Source: Pedobacter miscanthi
Lineage (GTDB): Bacteria; Bacteroidota; Bacteroidia; Sphingobacteriales; Sphingobacteriaceae
Reading direction: 5' to 3'
Length of the DNA stretch: 64,000 bases
Assembly (NCBI RefSeq): GCF_003315595.1
Contig: NZ_QNQU01000005.1
Span: 62,001-126,000, forward strand
Part shown: one piece after another, positions 49,140-57,313 of the stretch
Numbering within the stretch: position 1 is the first letter of the stretch
Layout: each line of letters begins with the position of its first letter
Notes under the pieces: model-generated
Seen by the model: only the letters and a program-made list of their open reading frames with translations
The model's database searches: none
What the model was told of the DNA's origin: nothing
Position numbers and translations under genes: made by a program

Positions 49140-50819
49140 ATGTATAACTATATCAAAGGGATAATATTAACCTTAGTGGTGTTTATCGGCCTCAGTGCTG
49201 CGGCCCAGAAAAAACAGGTTGCAAAATTCCAGCAAATTATAAACGAAGCCGTTAAAAAAGCTTATCCTGCCAGTGTAAGGATGTGGGGGTTCGACGTGCA
49301 GCAGCAACAAAGAACCAGTGCCCAGTTTAGTGGGGTAGTGGTAAGTGCAGATGGCTACATCCTCACAGCTGCACATACTATTTTACCAGGTAAAAATTAT
49401 AAGGTCTTTTTTCCCGACGGGCGCGAATGTATTGCAATTGCTTTAGGTAAAATCGAAAACAAAGCTACCCCAGGCATACCGGATGTGGGCATGATGAAAA
49501 TCACCGATAAGGGAAACTGGCCTTTTGCAGAAATGGGATATTCTGCAAGCCTGGTTAAAAACGAACCTTGTATCAGTATTTCCTATCCAGAAAGTTTAAA
49601 CCAAACATTTCCCACGTTGAGGTTGGGCAGCGTGGCTGAGGTAAAAAACAAATATGGATTTATCCGCTCAACCTGCAAAATGGAACCGGGCGATTCAGGC
49701 GGGCCATTGTTTGATTACCATGGCCGGGTGATTGGTTTGCACAGCGCTATTGATGTTTCAGAAGATATGAATTTTGAAATACCTGTTGATCTCTATCGCC
49801 GTTACCACACAGCTTTAAACAGCGAAATACTGTATACCGCTTTTCCTAAAGAGGAAGACAGTGTTAAAACAGATCCTTTACGTTCGGTTATTGAAAAAGA
49901 AAATAAACAAAAAACATTACACCCGGTATTTGAAACACCAGCGCTTAAGAACAGCACTTTTTTAATTAAGAGTACGGTTAAAGGTAAGATTCAGGAAATT
50001 GAAGCCACTTTAATTAATGTAGAAACGGCCAATGGAGATAAAAAACAATTTCTGCTGAGTAAAAGCACCATGGTTGGAGAACATCCGCAAATAGCTGGTA
50101 ATGGATTAAATAGCCCGCTAAATCTTTTAACAAGGGATAAGGAAAATGACCTGGTTTTGCTTCAGTCTTCCGAAAAACTTGCAGGCGGAGTGGATTTAGA
50201 TTCGGCTTCGGATGAAAATAATAAGATGGAAATGGGAAGATTTTTATATACTCTCGCGCATAATGGTAAAGTAATAACTAGTATTTTAAGCAGTTCCTTA
50301 TTCAATTTGCCAAAAATCAGTAATATGCCTTATCTCGGTGCCATGGTGGTATATAATTCGAGTCCGGCTCAGTTTTCGCTGATAAAAGAGGGTAGTCCGG
50401 CAGAAAAAGCAGGTATAAAAGTGGGCGATGAGCTGATCAGCATTAATGGAAAGCCCATAACAAAAGCGAACGAATTTGCACCCGAAATGATGAAATACTG
50501 GGCAGATGATGAACTTACATTTGAATGGGCAAAAGACTCGGTTAAGGTAAAAAAAAGCATTAAACTGGATGGACGGGTACAACCGGCATTTAACCATCCT
50601 GCAGAGAAATTTGAAGGTGGTAAATCAGAAAGACGAGATGGTTTTGACCATATTTTTGCGCATGATGCGGCCATCAAAGCCAGTGCATGTGGTTCTCCTG
50701 TTTTCGATTGGGAAGGTAATTTTTATGGGATTAACATCGCCAGATTCAGCAGAACTTCAGTAATCTGCATAACCACCAGCGCACTAAGAAAATTTATTAA
50801 TGCGTATCTTAATAAATAG
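49140..50819 (+). CDS. periplasmic trypsin-like (HtrA-type) protease with PDZ and a second protease-like segment
   Basis: A 559-residue exported protein (signal MYNYIKGIILTLVVFIGLSA). Residues about 30-225 are a trypsin-like peptidase with a full triad: His79 in 'YILTAAHTILPG', Asp115 in 'GIPDVGMMKI' and Ser186 in 'MEPGDSGGPLFDYHGRVIGL'. A PDZ domain lies near 395-465 ('EGSPAEKAGIKVGDELISIN'). The C-terminal end 'SACGSPVFDWEGNFYGIN' (515 onward) lines up with the Ser186 loop, with Cys517 at the nucleophile place, and 'NDLVLLQ' lines up with the Asp strand, so the PDZ may be inserted in a degenerate second protease domain. It likely acts in quality control or cargo processing. It is coupled to the TlpA gene 2 bp upstream. 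Confidence 0.88.
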   Translation: MYNYIKGIILTLVVFIGLSAAAQKKQVAKFQQIINEAVKKAYPASVRMWGFDVQQQQRTSAQFSGVVVSADGYILTAAHTILPGKNYKVFFPDGRECIAIALGKIENKATPGIPDVGMMKITDKGNWPFAEMGYSASLVKNEPCISISYPESLNQTFPTLRLGSVAEVKNKYGFIRSTCKMEPGDSGGPLFDYHGRVIGLHSAIDVSEDMNFEIPVDLYRRYHTALNSEILYTAFPKEEDSVKTDPLRSVIEKENKQKTLHPVFETPALKNSTFLIKSTVKGKIQEIEATLINVETANGDKKQFLLSKSTMVGEHPQIAGNGLNSPLNLLTRDKENDLVLLQSSEKLAGGVDLDSASDENNKMEMGRFLYTLAHNGKVITSILSSSLFNLPKISNMPYLGAMVVYNSSPAQFSLIKEGSPAEKAGIKVGDELISINGKPITKANEFAPEMMKYWADDELTFEWAKDSVKVKKSIKLDGRVQPAFNHPAEKFEGGKSERRDGFDHIFAHDAAIKASACGSPVFDWEGNFYGINIARFSRTSVICITTSALRKFINAYLNK

Positions 50820-51150
50820 GAGGTAATTTATCGAGCTGGCCGAGCTTAACAGACATTTCAAATACAAAAAGTCTCCACACAATTTTATGATGAGCTGATA
50901 AATGAATTTAACCATCCACTTTCAAAAATGGTTTTAAATTTAGAATCAAAATAATATAAAAATCATGAAAGACATAAATCCCTGGATCAACTTCAATGGC
51001 AATGCCGCAGAAGCATTCATGTTTTAGAATTCGGTTTTTGGCGGCGAGTTTACAAAAATCGTCCCTTTTAAAGATTTATCAGGTACAATTGCGTATCAGA
51101 ATGTGGTTATGCACAACAATTTGGTATTGGATGATGTTACCTCTATACAC
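50820..51150. other. gene-free stretch holding a VOC gene remnant
   Basis: 50820-50964 shows no frame or structure I can name. 50965-51096 is the remnant described separately; 51097-51150 runs into the DUF72 start. Confidence 0.5.
50965..51096 (+). pseudogene. remnant of a PhnB-like VOC (glyoxalase-fold) gene
   Basis: The frame from ATG 50965 reads MKDINPWINFNGNAAEAFMF, stops at TAG (51025-51027), then goes on as NSVFGGEFTKIVPFKDLSG. This matches the N-terminus of small PhnB/VOC proteins ('INPWINFNGNAEEAF-Y-SVFGGEF'), with a stop where a Tyr is expected. After about 44 codons the likeness ends and the same frame runs into the DUF72 gene. So it is a truncated pseudogene whose remaining two thirds were lost. 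Confidence 0.7.
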
Positions 51151-51912
51151 ATGGAAAAAGAAATAGAAGGTTATTATTCGGGTACCAGCGGGTTGATATT
51201 GCCGGTACCCAATAAACTGCATTACCCGGAAGCATTCAGGGATCGCTCCAGGCTGTGTTATTACGGCTCGCTGATGAATAGTATCGAAATCAATAGCTCG
51301 TTTTATAAAATTCCGATGGCCACAACAGTAAAAAAGTGGTATGGGGAAGTTCCTGACGGTTTCCGTTTTACCTTTAAACTTTTTAAGGGCATCACACATG
51401 CTCCAAAGCTGGGGTTTAATCCTGCAGATATCGCTAACTTTATGGAAGTTATCGATCATGCCGGCGATAAAAAAGGATGTCTGCTGGTTCAGTTTCCACC
51501 CAGTATCAGGATAGACGATTTTCCCCAGCTTTCGCGCTTAATGGTAAGCCTGCGGGAGCATGATCCCGAAAAAAAATGGAAGATTGCGTTCGAGTTCAGG
51601 CATGCTTCCTTGTATGTGGAAGAGGTGATGGAGCTACTGGAAGAAAACGGGTTTGGAATGGTTATCCATGATAAAGGTGCAGCAGCGGGTCCATTGGATG
51701 ATACCGGCAACGGTTTTCGTTACATAAGGTTTCATGGACCGGGTGGCAACTATAGGGGCAGTTACCCGGAAGATGTATTGGCTGAATATGCCGGTTATAT
51801 TGCTGAGTGGCTATCAGAAAAAAAGGAAGTTTTTGTTTATTTTAACAACACAATGGGAAACGCTTACCAAAACCTTTTAACCCTCAGGGGTTTTGTTGCC
51901 GATATGGTTTAA
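51151..51912 (+). CDS. DUF72 protein (YecE-like)
   Basis: A 253-residue protein of the DUF72/YecE family, a TIM-barrel fold of unknown activity. Motifs: 'YYSGTSGLILPVPNKLHYPE' at the N-terminus, 'YGSLMNSIEINSSFYKIP' with the family 'EINSSFY', 'WYGEVPDGFRFTFKLFKGIT', 'GCLLVQFPPSIRIDD', 'IAFEFRHASLY', and 'RYIRFHGPGGNYRGSY' then 'VFVYFNNTMGNAYQNLL'. ATG 51151 was chosen; the frame is open back to 51103 and, apart from a TAG, into the VOC remnant. Some family members bind metal or nucleic acid, but nothing certain is known. Confidence 0.88.
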   Translation: MEKEIEGYYSGTSGLILPVPNKLHYPEAFRDRSRLCYYGSLMNSIEINSSFYKIPMATTVKKWYGEVPDGFRFTFKLFKGITHAPKLGFNPADIANFMEVIDHAGDKKGCLLVQFPPSIRIDDFPQLSRLMVSLREHDPEKKWKIAFEFRHASLYVEEVMELLEENGFGMVIHDKGAAAGPLDDTGNGFRYIRFHGPGGNYRGSYPEDVLAEYAGYIAEWLSEKKEVFVYFNNTMGNAYQNLLTLRGFVADMV

Positions 51913-51947
51913 TATTTAAATTATTTGTGTAACTTACTTATAATGTG

Positions 51948-52931
51948 TTATTTACCTATACTGTCTTTATTGTATTTCCCCCTGTAATCCAGAGGCGATA
52001 AACCTGTATATTTTCTGAAAACTTCACGGAATGCCTTAACATCAATATAACCTACTTCGTACATTACTTCATTAATTGTTTTACGGCTCGTTTCGAAGGC
52101 TTTTTTAGCCATTTCTATTTTAACCCGCTGCGCATATTCAATCGGCGTATTTCCGGTGGCTTTGATAAACCTTCTGTCAAAATTCCTGCGGCCAACATTA
52201 AATTTTGAAGAGAGGTCGCCGATGCTGATTTTTTCATCCGGATTATGCTCGATATAATTTTGGGCCTCTATCACAAGTGTATCGCCATGTTTTTTTTGAC
52301 CGTTGAAAATCGTAAACTCCGATTGCGTGCTCCGGTCTATTTCAATCTGGAAAACTTTAGAGCAAAAAATTGCCGTTTGCCTGTCGTAGTATTTTTCAAC
52401 CAGGTATAAGATCAGGTTTAAAAATGAGTAGGCTCCTCCATTGGTGTAAATTCCCTTTTCATCAGTAATCAGGTGATCGGTTTGCAGGTTTACTTTCGGA
52501 AACATCAGACGAAAATTTTCGGCAACCGACCAGTGTGTAGAACAAACTTTTCCATCTAATAAACCAGATGCCGCCAGCAAAAATGTGCCGGTGCAGATGG
52601 TGGCAATTTCGGCACCCAATTGATATTGCTGTTGTAACCAGGCCACCAAAGCCTCGTTTCCCTTCAGCGCAAGCTCATAATTGTGGTTAAGAGATGGTAC
52701 AATAATTAAATCGGTTTTGGCAATTTGTGCAATCGTGGTGTGCGGCTTAACCGAAAACAGACCTGCATTAAAATCAACCTGCTCACACACTCCGGCCAGC
52801 TGGATATTAAACAGCTCTTGTTTTGCCATGGTTTTCCATTGGTGGTTTGCCCTCGAAAATATCTCGTAGGTTCCGGTAATGCTGCTCAGGTTATTTTCTC
52901 CGTTGGGTACTATAATGGTGAGGTGTTTCAT
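51948..52931 (-). CDS. GlxA-type AraC-family regulator with DJ-1/PfpI domain
   Basis: A 327-residue regulator. The N-terminal part (1-190) is a DJ-1/PfpI class I amidotransferase-like domain ('KHLTIIVPNGENNLSSITGT', 'IIVPSLNHNYELALKGNEAL', 'ICTGTFLLAASGLLDGKVCS' with the elbow Cys, 'TNGGAYSFLNLILYLVEKYY'), and the C-terminal part (about 225-325) is an AraC helix-turn-helix pair ('KISIGDLSSKFNVGRRNFDR', 'TINEVMYEVGYIDVKAFREV', 'FRKYTGLSPLDYRGK'). ATG 52931 was chosen over 52949. It is convergent with the DUF72 gene and divergent from the SRPBCC pair, which it may control. Confidence 0.92.
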   Translation of the reverse strand: MKHLTIIVPNGENNLSSITGTYEIFSRANHQWKTMAKQELFNIQLAGVCEQVDFNAGLFSVKPHTTIAQIAKTDLIIVPSLNHNYELALKGNEALVAWLQQQYQLGAEIATICTGTFLLAASGLLDGKVCSTHWSVAENFRLMFPKVNLQTDHLITDEKGIYTNGGAYSFLNLILYLVEKYYDRQTAIFCSKVFQIEIDRSTQSEFTIFNGQKKHGDTLVIEAQNYIEHNPDEKISIGDLSSKFNVGRRNFDRRFIKATGNTPIEYAQRVKIEMAKKAFETSRKTINEVMYEVGYIDVKAFREVFRKYTGLSPLDYRGKYNKDSIGK

Positions 52932-53068
52932 AGCCGCTTTTTTTATCAAAGATAAGGTATATCGTTGTCCAAATCAACCCGTTAGAATGTCTAATTAGCA
53001 CCCTGATAAATTGAAGATTCTTGTATTACTTTGTATATCAGCTGGAAAATGAGGCTGTTGATTTTTAA

Positions 53069-53683
53069 ATGAAAACTATAGTTATGATAGCACCGCTTCT
53101 ATTAATGGCAATGCTCAGCTGCCAGAACCCGACGGTAAAACTTACGGGACAAAAGACATTAACAAACACCAATAAAATCAAAACGATTATGAAAAGCAAA
53201 GATTACACTACAAACATTTTGGTTGATAAAACTCCGCAGGTAGCATTTAAGGCCATACAAAATTTCAGGGGCTGGTGGTCTCAGGAAATCCAGGGATCAA
53301 CCGATGTGCTCAATGAAACCTTTTTTTACCACTATAAGGATGTGCATTTGTGCAAACTGAAACTTATCGAAAAAATTTCCAATCAAAAACTGGTATACCT
53401 GGTGGTGGATAACCAGTTCAATTTTGTGAAAGATAAGACAGAATGGATAGGTACCAAACTGATTTTTGAGCTCATCCCCGAGGGTAATCACACTAAAGTT
53501 GTATTTACCCATCAGGGACTGGTGCCTGAATACGAATGTTACAAGGTATGTAACGACGCCTGGACCAGCTATATCCAGGGAAGCTTAAAAACCTACATTG
53601 AAACCGGAACTGGAAAACCGAATGGGAAAGAAGGAGGCCTTAACGCCGAACTTGTTAAAAAATGGGGATTGCCGGATAAATAA
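53069..53683 (+). CDS. SRPBCC/AHSA1-like protein, possible lipoprotein
   Basis: A 204-residue protein whose residues about 45-180 form an AHSA1-type SRPBCC domain (helix-grip fold): 'DYTTNILVDKTPQVAFKAIQ', 'FRGWWSQEIQGSTDVLNETF', 'KLIFELIPEGNHTKVVFTHQ', 'GLVPEYECYKVCNDAWTSYI'. The fold binds hydrophobic ligands or partner proteins. The N-terminal 40 residues look like a lipoprotein signal (MIAPLLLMAMLSC, Cys18); an internal ATG at 53189 would give a cytosolic protein like the neighbour. It is followed 80 bp later by a clear paralogue. Confidence 0.82.
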   Translation: MKTIVMIAPLLLMAMLSCQNPTVKLTGQKTLTNTNKIKTIMKSKDYTTNILVDKTPQVAFKAIQNFRGWWSQEIQGSTDVLNETFFYHYKDVHLCKLKLIEKISNQKLVYLVVDNQFNFVKDKTEWIGTKLIFELIPEGNHTKVVFTHQGLVPEYECYKVCNDAWTSYIQGSLKTYIETGTGKPNGKEGGLNAELVKKWGLPDK

Positions 53684-53763
53684 AATGTTAAAATGTACCA
53701 CATCCTCCGCACAACGGCATGCGTAAAAACGATATAAAATTGAAAATTTTAAATGAAATAAAA

Positions 53764-54207
53764 ATGGAACGGCAAACACATTACACAACATCAATCTTAC
53801 TTGATAAGTCGCCTGAAGAAGTATTTAATACCATCAATAATGTTGGCGGATGGTGGCAGGGAGAAATCAACGGAAGTACCGGAAAAGTAAATGATGAATT
53901 TACCTATCAGATGGGCGATGTTCATTTTTCAAAACAAAAAGTGATTGAATCTTTGCCCGGAAAAAAGGTAGTGTGGTTGGTAACAGATAGCGAAATCAAT
54001 TTTGTATCCGATAAAAAAGAGTGGGTTAATACAAAAATTGTGTTTGATATCAGCCCTGAAGGTGAAAAAACCAGGTTAACTTTTACCCATCGGGGACTAG
54101 TTCCTGCGATTGAATGTTATGGAGGTTGTTCGGGTGCATGGCAGAATTTAATTGAAAAAAGTCTGTTCAGTTACATTAATACCGGCAAAGGTGTAGATGT
54201 ATTTTAA
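53764..54207 (+). CDS. SRPBCC/AHSA1-like protein, paralogue of the previous gene
   Basis: A 147-residue cytosolic protein, one AHSA1-type SRPBCC domain over almost its whole length: 'HYTTSILLDKSPEEVFNTIN', 'GGWWQGEINGSTGKVNDEF', 'KIVFDISPEGEKTRLTFTHR', 'GLVPAIECYGGCSGAWQNLI'. It aligns with the upstream gene through all blocks (YTT-IL-DK-P, GGWW/RGWW, NGST/QGST, FTH-GLVP-ECY), so the two arose by tandem duplication. ATG 53764 was chosen because the frame to 53719 adds only a basic stretch. It ends in a strong hairpin terminator. Confidence 0.86.
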   Translation: MERQTHYTTSILLDKSPEEVFNTINNVGGWWQGEINGSTGKVNDEFTYQMGDVHFSKQKVIESLPGKKVVWLVTDSEINFVSDKKEWVNTKIVFDISPEGEKTRLTFTHRGLVPAIECYGGCSGAWQNLIEKSLFSYINTGKGVDVF

Positions 54208-54260
54208 AGTACCTATAAAATTTAGGTGCTATGAGATGATTAATCTTCACTAAGCGCATA

Positions 54261-54296
54261 AGAGGGCACACATGAGTAATGGTCGCCCTCTTTTTT
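54261..54296 (+). terminator. intrinsic terminator after the SRPBCC pair
   Basis: AGAGGGC (54261-54267) pairs with GCCCTCT (54285-54291) and is followed by a T run (54289-54296 region). It lies 54 bp after the stop. Confidence 0.75.
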
Positions 54297-54368
54297 ATGC
54301 AGCGCATATTTTATGGTTGTTTACAGGCTTTTTTAGGTGATGCCACCTTCACTGTTAAGCAATTTAAT

Positions 54369-54803
54369 TTATTGCTTTTTGTGGGTCCCGATCACCTGCA
54401 AGGCAATCGCCAAAAATGCGAGGTCTTTCACTACAAAAAAGTCTGTTACAATAATTCCATCGCTCAATTTCCATATTCCTGGTGTTGTTGCCAAAAAGCT
54501 AAGCGTGGTTAGGAAAATAATTAGAGTAAGATAACCGGCAATTTCTCCCACACGGCGGTTCCAGAATGATCCGATCAGCAGGATACCAGTAACAATTTCA
54601 TAAATCCCGATAATATTGGATACCCCCTGAACCGAGGTAACACGATATAACCAGTTCATAAAAAAGCTGTTCGATACATATCCTTTTATTGCCATGGCTT
54701 CGGCAGGAGTGAATTTTAACAGTCCAATCCAAAATAGTACAATGATTACGGAAATCACGCCCAGCGTATATCCTGATTTTCTTAAATCGACATTTGTTTT
54801 CAT
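54369..54803 (-). CDS. DUF417 (YkgB/RclC-like) membrane protein
   Basis: A 144-residue inner-membrane protein with four hydrophobic helices: 'SGYTLGVISVIIVLFWIGLL' (10-29), 'YRVTSVQGVSNIIGIYEIVT' (54-73), 'IAGYLTLIIFLTTLSFLATT' (89-108) and 'FFVVKDLAFLAIALQVIGTH' (121-140). It has the family segment 'LLKFTPAEAMAIKGYVSNSF' and 'WKLSDGIIVTDFFVVKDLAF'. The relative RclC of E. coli helps in reactive chlorine resistance. The start at 54803 (MKTNVDLRKSG) is the proper one; the longer frame to 55241 is a shadow of the spondin gene. It is divergent from the spondin gene, which shares the promoter region. Confidence 0.88.
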   Translation of the reverse strand: MKTNVDLRKSGYTLGVISVIIVLFWIGLLKFTPAEAMAIKGYVSNSFFMNWLYRVTSVQGVSNIIGIYEIVTGILLIGSFWNRRVGEIAGYLTLIIFLTTLSFLATTPGIWKLSDGIIVTDFFVVKDLAFLAIALQVIGTHKKQ

Positions 54804-54933
54804 GTTTTTTATCTGTTTGGTCGTACAGCACTCATAAACCTTACAACGGATACACCGATTTCTTTTAAAAAAAATTACTTCAATTTTTTTGTAAGGAATT
54901 GAAATGTGCACCGACAAAGGGGAAAAAACAATT

Positions 54934-56235
54934 ATGAATAGCACAAAAATAACAGCCCTTTCAGCTCTCGCGCTACTTGCCTCAACCTTTGCAGCATGTA
55001 AAAAAGATGATTCTCCGCAGCCGGATCTCGCAACAGAAAAAACAACCATCTCCGTAGAAAATGTTCTGAACTCCAAACCGCTTGTAGAATCAGGTGTTTT
55101 CCAGGGTTCCGGATCACCGGTTATTTTACCTGGACAATCCGTTTCAATCCAGTTCTCTGCTGCAAAAGGAGAAGCCATATCTTTCGCCACAATGTACGGT
55201 GCTTCAAACGATCTGTTTTTTGCACCCGAAAATCCCGGCATACAGGTTTACAATAACGATGGAACTCCAATCGAAGGCGACGTATCCATGCAGGTAAAAT
55301 TATGGGATAACGGTACACGTATTAATCAAAAACCCGGTGCTTCGGTTTCGCACCCCGGCGTTGCGGAGAGCAAAAATATTACTGAAGTGAATGCAACCGA
55401 TGCCCAGGGAAACAGCTACCTGGCTGCATCAAAACTGGTAAAGGCCACATTAAAGTATAACGGTAATTCCCTTTTTACCCTCACACTTGAAAATACTTCT
55501 GGCGGTACGGCGAATGAAACCCCTTTAAGCCCCGGAGTTTGGTCGGTATCTTATATTGTTGGAGGAAATCTGCTAAATGCGGCCCCTTTGTACGCTAAAG
55601 ATAAACCAACAGCAAATGGCCTTACCTGGATTGCAGAAGCCGGCGATAACGGACCTTTATCTGTTTATATTAAAGGCATTACAGGGATATTTACACCCCT
55701 TTCGCCCATATTGGTAGTGGTTTACAACGGGATTGATAACCCGCTTTACAAAGTTGGAGAAATCGACCGTAACCAGGGCTTGAAAGACCTTGCCCAAAAA
55801 GGCGATGCAAGTGTTCTGGCTTCATTTTTAAAAGGAAAAACCGGTGTAAAATCAGTATATGTACTTGCAGCTTCCACAACAACGGTATTGCTTCCGGTAA
55901 TCAATGGCCAGCAGGGAGGTAAAGTTTCGCAGGAACTGTCGGTTACAAAAGGTGACCGCGTAGCGATAGCAACGATGTACGGGTTTTCGAATGACTGGTT
56001 TTTTGCCAGTGGTGCCGAAGGGATAGATCCATTCAAAAAAGGTGATGCATCATCCGCTATAGCCCTTTACAATAACGGAACCGCCCTGGATCAGTTCCCG
56101 GGTGCAGGTATTACGCAGTTTAACCTGGCCGGAACTCCTTTGGCCGAAAGCAAGCCCATAAGCCTTGTGCCTAATCCCAATCCATTTACCACTTTGCCCG
56201 ATATCGCAAATTTCATCAAAGTGACCTTACAATAA
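54934..56235 (+). CDS. spondin-domain lipoprotein
   Basis: A 433-residue lipoprotein (signal ITALSALALLASTFAACKKD, Cys22) with two spondin_N-like domains of about 180 residues each. The repeats begin 'ISVENVLNSKPLVESGVFQG' and 'YVLAASTTTVLLPVINGQQG'; both have the pattern 'SFATMYGASNDLFFAPENPG' / 'AIATMYGFSNDWFFASGAEG' followed by 'VKLWDNGTRINQKPGA' / 'IALYNNGTALDQFPGAGITQ'. Eukaryotic spondins bind matrix components and metal; in bacteria the role is unknown. It is divergent from DUF417 and upstream of the sigma/anti-sigma pair, with a terminator in between. ATG 54934 was chosen over 54904. Confidence 0.85.
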   Translation: MNSTKITALSALALLASTFAACKKDDSPQPDLATEKTTISVENVLNSKPLVESGVFQGSGSPVILPGQSVSIQFSAAKGEAISFATMYGASNDLFFAPENPGIQVYNNDGTPIEGDVSMQVKLWDNGTRINQKPGASVSHPGVAESKNITEVNATDAQGNSYLAASKLVKATLKYNGNSLFTLTLENTSGGTANETPLSPGVWSVSYIVGGNLLNAAPLYAKDKPTANGLTWIAEAGDNGPLSVYIKGITGIFTPLSPILVVVYNGIDNPLYKVGEIDRNQGLKDLAQKGDASVLASFLKGKTGVKSVYVLAASTTTVLLPVINGQQGGKVSQELSVTKGDRVAIATMYGFSNDWFFASGAEGIDPFKKGDASSAIALYNNGTALDQFPGAGITQFNLAGTPLAESKPISLVPNPNPFTTLPDIANFIKVTLQ

Positions 56236-56293
56236 CAGGAGGATAAGCTGGCCCACCAAACCCTTATCAGCAACTTAATTTAAATGATTCAAA

Positions 56294-56336
56294 GAAAGGA
56301 TGTAGCACCTTAAATAGTGTGTTGCATCTTTCCTTT
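56294..56336 (+). terminator. terminator after the spondin gene
   Basis: GATGTAGCAC (56299-56308) pairs with GTGTTGCATC (56319-56328) with two G-U pairs and extends to GAAA/TTTC, followed by CCTTT. It lies just ahead of the sigma factor gene, 17 bp before its ATG. Confidence 0.6.
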
Positions 56337-56352
56337 ATCACAAAACCCACAA

Positions 56353-56946
56353 ATGGAAAATATTGAAACCCAAACAGCCATTAATAAACTAACCGACCCA
56401 CATCAATGGGTATCAAAATATGCAGATTACCTGTATACCTATGCGGTTTCGCGGCTTAATGATGAAGAAATTGCCAAAGACCTGGTTCAGGAAACTTTTT
56501 TGGCAGCACTAGAGCGGATGGATAAATTTGAAGGAAACAGCTCTGAAAAAACCTGGCTTACGGCTATCCTGAAATATAAAGTTATCGATGTATACCGTAA
56601 ACGTTCCAAAAGCTTTGGTGAAGAAATAAAACCCGCTAACGACGTGGATGGTGAAGAAGAATTTTTCTACCCCGAAGCGGGTAACTGGAAAGTGGAACAC
56701 TGGCCACAGGAGATGGGGATTGAAGAACCAGATGCATTAATCAGCAGGGAGTTTACCGAAATTTTACAAAAATGTATGAAAAAGTTACCCGGGTTATGGC
56801 TCGCAATTTTTACGATGAAACACATGGATGAGGAAGAAACTGCAGTGATCTGTAAGGAATTGAGGGTTACTGCTTCAAATTTCTGGGTAATTATCCACCG
56901 TACCAAGGTGAACCTCCGGTCGTGCCTACAAAAAAACTGGATTTAA
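56353..56946 (+). CDS. ECF RNA polymerase sigma factor (second)
   Basis: A 197-residue ECF sigma factor, different from the SusCD one. Sigma-2 near residues 15-90 ('HQWVSKYADYLYTYAVSRLN', 'EIAKDLVQETFLAALERMDK', 'FEGNSSEKTWLTAILKYKVI') and sigma-4 near 125-190 ('EILQKCMKKLPGLWLAIFTM', 'MDEEETAVICKELRVTASNF', 'WVIIHRTKVNLRSCLQ'). ATG 56353 was chosen over the frame to 56317. The next gene, 12 bp downstream, is its zinc-type anti-sigma. Regulon candidates are the neighbouring spondin, DUF417 and redox genes. Confidence 0.92.
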   Translation: MENIETQTAINKLTDPHQWVSKYADYLYTYAVSRLNDEEIAKDLVQETFLAALERMDKFEGNSSEKTWLTAILKYKVIDVYRKRSKSFGEEIKPANDVDGEEEFFYPEAGNWKVEHWPQEMGIEEPDALISREFTEILQKCMKKLPGLWLAIFTMKHMDEEETAVICKELRVTASNFWVIIHRTKVNLRSCLQKNWI

Positions 56947-56958
56947 CAGCATCATCAC

Positions 56959-57240
56959 ATGAAAGCATCAGAGATCAAAAAAATAGCCTATAATTGTCGT
57001 AAAGCGACATTTTTAATAGAAAAACAGCAACTTGCCCCGATTACGATCAGGGAGAAGCTGGAGTTGAAAATACACCTGGCAGGATGTTCCATCTGCCGCA
57101 CCTTTATGCAGCAGAGTATAGCCATCAATAAAATGGTACATCACCTGTTTCAATCTTCAGTTCGTAAAGATCTGAAACTCGATGATCGTTTTAAAGAAGA
57201 AATGGAAGGGAGGATCAGGGAAAAGCTGGATAAAAACTAA
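56959..57240 (+). CDS. zinc-type anti-sigma factor (ZAS domain, no membrane segment)
   Basis: A 93-residue soluble protein with a ZAS-type metal site: Cys13, His39, Cys43 and Cys46 ('LKIHLAGCSICRTFMQQSIA'). The spacing C-x25-H-x3-C-x2-C equals that of RsrA (Cys11, His37, Cys41, Cys44), the redox-sensing anti-sigma of Streptomyces in which oxidation frees the sigma factor. The C-terminus is helical and charged. There is no membrane helix, so the signal is cytosolic. It is encoded right after its sigma factor. Redox sensing is inferred from the spacing and from neighbours with thiol chemistry. Confidence 0.85.
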   Translation: MKASEIKKIAYNCRKATFLIEKQQLAPITIREKLELKIHLAGCSICRTFMQQSIAINKMVHHLFQSSVRKDLKLDDRFKEEMEGRIREKLDKN

Positions 57241-57313
57241 TAATTCTTGTTAAAAAGGTAGATTACTTACAAAAGATACTTGCTAAAAATGCCTTAATTT
57301 GTAATTTAATATC

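Noticed and set aside
51025..51027. TAG recoding (pyrrolysine-like) to make a VOC-DUF72 fusion
   Set aside because: There is no recoding machinery or context, the VOC likeness fades after 44 codons, and decay is the simpler reading.
54804..55241. N-terminal extension of the DUF417 frame to 55241
   Set aside because: The added sequence is antisense to the spondin gene and has no family likeness; the ATG at 54803 starts the DUF417 protein proper.
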